The notes below the pieces were generated by a model. That model had not been told where the DNA came from. It was given only the letters and a program-made list of their open reading frames with translations, and made no database searches. Source: Deltaproteobacteria bacterium (GTDB taxonomy: Bacteria; Myxococcota_A; Polyangia; Haliangiales; Haliangiaceae). Taken from it: a DNA stretch of 34,405 nucleotides. The translations under genes and the position numbers were made by a program. This document shows positions 28,587-34,405 of the stretch, one piece after another; position 1 is the stretch's first letter, and the number at the start of each line of letters is the position of its first letter. Location: assembly GCA_013812655.1 (NCBI GenBank), contig JACCTC010000004.1, forward strand, positions 1-34,405. The letters run 5' to 3'.

Positions 28587-29315
28587 ATGAAGCTCATCGT
28601 TGGATTCGCGCTGGCCGTTGCAGTAGCCACCTCTGGGTGCGTCGTCGGTGATGAATCGCTGCCAACCGAAGACGATCTGCCGCCGGCAGGCGCGGAGGCG
28701 GCGCTCTCGAACAACGCCCGCACCGCGTTCAACTTCTTCGTCTCGAAGGGGTTCACACCGATCCAGTCGGCGGGCATCGTCGGCAACCTCATGCAGGAGT
28801 CCGGCGTTCTGCCGACCGCCGTCGAGTACGGCGGCGGCCCTGGCCGCGGTATCGCGCAGTGGTCGGTGGGCGGGCGCTGGAACAAGGACCCGATCAATCT
28901 CGTCGCGTTCGCGAACGCGCGTGGCATGGATCGCTGGGGGCTTCGCACGCAGCTCGAGTTCATCTCGCACGAGCTGACGACCGTGTCGAGTTTCGGCCTC
29001 TCGGAGCTACGCGCCACGACCACGATCTCGCAGGCCGTGACCGTGTTCCAGAACCGCTACGAGCGCTGTGGAACCTGCGCGCAGGGCAACCGCGTGACGT
29101 ACGCGAACCAGGTCCTTGCTGACTACGGCGGCGGCAGCGGTGGCGGCACCGCTCCGACCGGTGTCACCTGCTACTCGCAGACGCTCGCCCGCGCGATGCC
29201 CGAGAATGCCTGCGTGCAGAGCAAGTACGACGGCGAGTGGTACCAGTGCGCGAGCGGCCAGTGGGTCGATCGGTTCTCGAACCCGAACCCGTGCAACGGC
29301 GAACATCCGCTGTGA
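28587..29315 (+). CDS. Lysozyme-like (phage tail lysozyme family) lipoprotein
   Basis: 242 residues. The lipoprotein signal ends TSGC (Cys18). A short acidic linker leads to a domain (about 42-180) with the motif AFNFFVSKGFTPIQSAGIVG, then NLMQESG and, further on, GPGRGIAQWSVGGRW. This matches the phage tail tip lysozyme family (Phage_lysozyme2), where the Glu of MQES (E71) is the expected catalytic acid. A Gly-rich linker and a small Cys-containing C-terminal module (CYSQTLARAMPENACVQSKY, GEWYQCASGQW, PCNGEHPL) follow and might bind cell wall. The protein probably hydrolyses peptidoglycan outside the inner membrane, for remodelling or against other bacteria. No prophage genes are nearby, so it is a domesticated family member and not a phage remnant. 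Confidence 0.87.
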   Translation: MKLIVGFALAVAVATSGCVVGDESLPTEDDLPPAGAEAALSNNARTAFNFFVSKGFTPIQSAGIVGNLMQESGVLPTAVEYGGGPGRGIAQWSVGGRWNKDPINLVAFANARGMDRWGLRTQLEFISHELTTVSSFGLSELRATTTISQAVTVFQNRYERCGTCAQGNRVTYANQVLADYGGGSGGGTAPTGVTCYSQTLARAMPENACVQSKYDGEWYQCASGQWVDRFSNPNPCNGEHPL

Positions 29316-29521
29316 CTTCGTTGGAGGCGTGCCGTACTCGGCCGCTCGGCAACCTCGAGAGCCGCGTCGGCTGACCGATCGGCCGCGAGCGAACAGCTCG
29401 AGCTCGGGGTGCGCTGGCTGCACCAGCGAGTAGAGCCGCTGGTTTGGCCTGCGATCTCTGCGCTTCCGTCGCGCAAGTGCCGTCGGTTGACGCTTGCGGT
29501 TCTGTGGTAAACGTCGCGGCG

Positions 29522-32773
<3,252 letters not shown>

Positions 32774-32782
32774 GCTGGGGTC

Positions 32783-34405
32783 GTGCCCGCCACTCTCGGA
32801 CGCTACGAGCTGATCGCCGAGATCGGGCGTGGCGGCATGGCGGACGTCAAGCTCGCGCTCCAGCGTGGCCCCGGCGGGTTCGAGAAGCTGGTCGTCCTCA
32901 AGCTCGTCCACGAGGAGCTCGCGAGCCAGAAGCAGGTCGTCGACATGCTGCTCGATGAGGCCAAGCTCGCGGCGCTGATCAAGCACCCGAACGTCGTCGA
33001 CATCTACGAGCTCGGCGAGGCCGATGGCCGCTACTTCATCGCGATGGAGTACCTCGAGGGCGAGCCGCTGCTCGCGGTGCTCGACAAGGGGACCGGCGCC
33101 GCCGGCAAGCCGATCGATGCCCTATCGATGGCGCGCATCGTCGCCGACACCGCCGAGGGCCTCGATGCCGCGCACCAGCTGAAGACGCGGGACGGCAAGT
33201 CGCTCGGCGTCGTCCACCACGACATCTCGCTCGGCAACATCTTCGTGCTCTACAGCGGGCAGGTGAAGCTGCTCGACTTCGGCGTCGCCAAGGCCTCGCG
33301 CACCGCGGCGAAGACCGATCAGCTGTTCGGCAAGCTCGCGTACATGGCGCCCGAGAAGCTCGACGAGCGGGCCGGCGATCGGCGCAGCGACATCTGGTCG
33401 CTCGGTTGCGTGCTGTGGGAAGCGCTGACGTTCAAGCGCCTGTTCAAGGGCGCGACCGACATCGAGATCGTGCGCGAGGTCCGCTACGTCAACGTGCCGC
33501 CGCCGTCGCAGGTCAACCCCGACGTGCCGGCCGAGTTCGATCCGATCGTACAGAAAGCCCTGCAGCGCGATCCGTTCCGGCGCTACCAGACCGCGCACGA
33601 GATGGGGACCGCGCTCGAGGAGGTGCTCTCCGCGAAGGGCTATCCGTCGAAGAACTTCAGGATCGCGGCGTACATGATGGGCGCGTTCTCCGAGCACATC
33701 GCCGCGCGCGAGCGCCTGCTCCGTCAGATCTCCGGCGCGAACCGGCCGAGTGCCGAGGTGATCGACGCGGCCTTCAGCGACACCCACGTCCGCAAGGAAT
33801 CGACGCTGCCCGTGATGGACCTCGCGGACTTCGAGCCCGCCGTCGTCGTGACGCTGCCCGAGGGCCACACCGGGGCGAACGTCATGGCACCGATGTCGCC
33901 GTCGCAGACGGGTGACGATTCGACCGTCGAGCTGCTCGACGCCGATGTCGTCGACGATACCGGCAGCGCCGTGGCGCAGCCGGCTCGCACCTCCGGCACG
34001 CATGCCGCCACATCCGGTCCCACGTGGGAGCGTGGCAAGCACGGCCATTCACTGCGCGATCTGCAGGAGCGCGCGCAGGAGGAGCGCGAGAACCCCGGCG
34101 CGGCGCGGCGCCGCCGGATGGTCCCGTACGCGCTCGGCGGCTCGATCGCGCTGCTCGTGCTCGTGATCGCGATGGTGAAGTGCGGGGGCGACGATGCGAA
34201 GCCGCTCGCAGCGGGGCCCGCCACGCTCGACGCAGCCGTCGCGGTGTCACGCGAGGCCGACGCGGTTCCCGGCACCGGCGCGCCGCGCGATGCCACCGAT
34301 GTCGCGACGGCCGCCGTCGACGCATCCGACGATCCGGGTGGCGGCGAGATCGAGATGGCGGTCGATCCGCCCGAGACCGACACCACGACCGACACCACGA
34401 CCGAC
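32783..34405 (+). CDS. Membrane Ser/Thr protein kinase, C-terminus beyond the window
   Basis: 541 codons are visible and the frame is still open at the right edge. The GTG start (MPATLGRYELIAEIG) lies nine bases after carB with GGGG just upstream. Kinase motifs: GRGGMADV loop (15-22), Lys40 (VVLK), HHD at 145-147 in place of HRD followed by ISLGN, DFG 165-167, and APE (189-191). The catalytic Asp and the metal-binding Asn are kept; only the Arg is replaced by His. The kinase ends near 280. A helical region (KNFRIAAYMMGAFSEHIAAR) and an acidic juxtamembrane linker follow. One membrane helix comes next (about 446-467, after RRRR) and then an extracytoplasmic acidic Thr-rich tail ending in TDTTTDTTTD. 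This is the common PknB-like order, opposite to the kinase at 24420. Confidence 0.88.
   Translation, partial: MPATLGRYELIAEIGRGGMADVKLALQRGPGGFEKLVVLKLVHEELASQKQVVDMLLDEAKLAALIKHPNVVDIYELGEADGRYFIAMEYLEGEPLLAVLDKGTGAAGKPIDALSMARIVADTAEGLDAAHQLKTRDGKSLGVVHHDISLGNIFVLYSGQVKLLDFGVAKASRTAAKTDQLFGKLAYMAPEKLDERAGDRRSDIWSLGCVLWEALTFKRLFKGATDIEIVREVRYVNVPPPSQVNPDVPAEFDPIVQKALQRDPFRRYQTAHEMGTALEEVLSAKGYPSKNFRIAAYMMGAFSEHIAARERLLRQISGANRPSAEVIDAAFSDTHVRKESTLPVMDLADFEPAVVVTLPEGHTGANVMAPMSPSQTGDDSTVELLDADVVDDTGSAVAQPARTSGTHAATSGPTWERGKHGHSLRDLQERAQEERENPGAARRRRMVPYALGGSIALLVLVIAMVKCGGDDAKPLAAGPATLDAAVAVSREADAVPGTGAPRDATDVATAAVDASDDPGGGEIEMAVDPPETDTTTDTTTD

Noticed and set aside
28587..29315. Lysozyme-like gene as evidence of a prophage
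   Set aside because: It has a lipoprotein signal, and the flanking genes are chromosomal. There are no integrase, capsid, tail or holin genes and no attachment-site repeats.

Overview
The window is very GC-rich and almost fully coding. It has no tRNA, rRNA, CRISPR array, insertion sequence or phage module that I can recognise. Many secreted lipoproteins, Hanks-type Ser/Thr kinases with membrane segments, a cupredoxin lipoprotein and a multi-gene cytochrome c maturation (Ccm, System I) operon together suggest a Myxococcota (former delta-proteobacterial) chromosome, perhaps Polyangia or Kofleriaceae-like. That placement is inference from gene content and composition; no marker alignment was possible.

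Layout. (1) 1-8655, minus strand: one tightly packed ccm operon read from right to left. The order is ccmE, a ccmF-ccmH fusion, a CcmI-like membrane protein with a long 11-residue-repeat helical tail, a large exported Ig-like protein with a C-terminal anchor, ccmA, ccmB, ccmC, and the start of another exported protein cut by the window edge. Neighbouring genes overlap by 1 to 4 bases or lie 2 to 20 bases apart, so they are almost certainly co-transcribed and translationally coupled. (2) 8656-13085: a beta-propeller lipoprotein, a small DUF883/ElaB-like membrane protein, moaA (minus) and a small SseB-like protein. (3) 13114-20289: a Dam-type DNA adenine methyltransferase (minus), two tandem paralogous Cys-rich exported proteins (plus), a small anchored hypothetical protein and a 918-residue Cys-rich lipoprotein (both minus). 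(4) 20408-23298, minus: an EF-G paralogue followed 11 bases later by a degenerate kinase-like protein. (5) 23391-29315: a TPR-type exported protein (plus); a cupredoxin lipoprotein overlapping a membrane Ser/Thr kinase whose sensor domain is N-terminal (minus); a HEAT-repeat-like protein preceded by repeated hairpins; and a lysozyme-like lipoprotein (plus). (6) 29522-34405, plus: carB followed 9 bases later by a second membrane Ser/Thr kinase that runs off the right edge.

How the genes fit together. The ccm genes form one pathway: CcmABC export or handle heme, CcmE carries it, and CcmF-H ligates it to apocytochrome. CcmE carries a CxxxY motif instead of the usual HxxxY, and the CcmH part has a CPCGC plus CKC cysteine arrangement. 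This points to a variant System I with two extra operon-specific proteins, and it is the most interesting system here. A second theme is Ser/Thr kinase signalling: two complete-looking kinase domains, one with HHD in place of HRD, and one pseudokinase-like gene coupled to an EF-G paralogue. moaA, dam and carB are housekeeping or regulatory genes standing without their usual partners.
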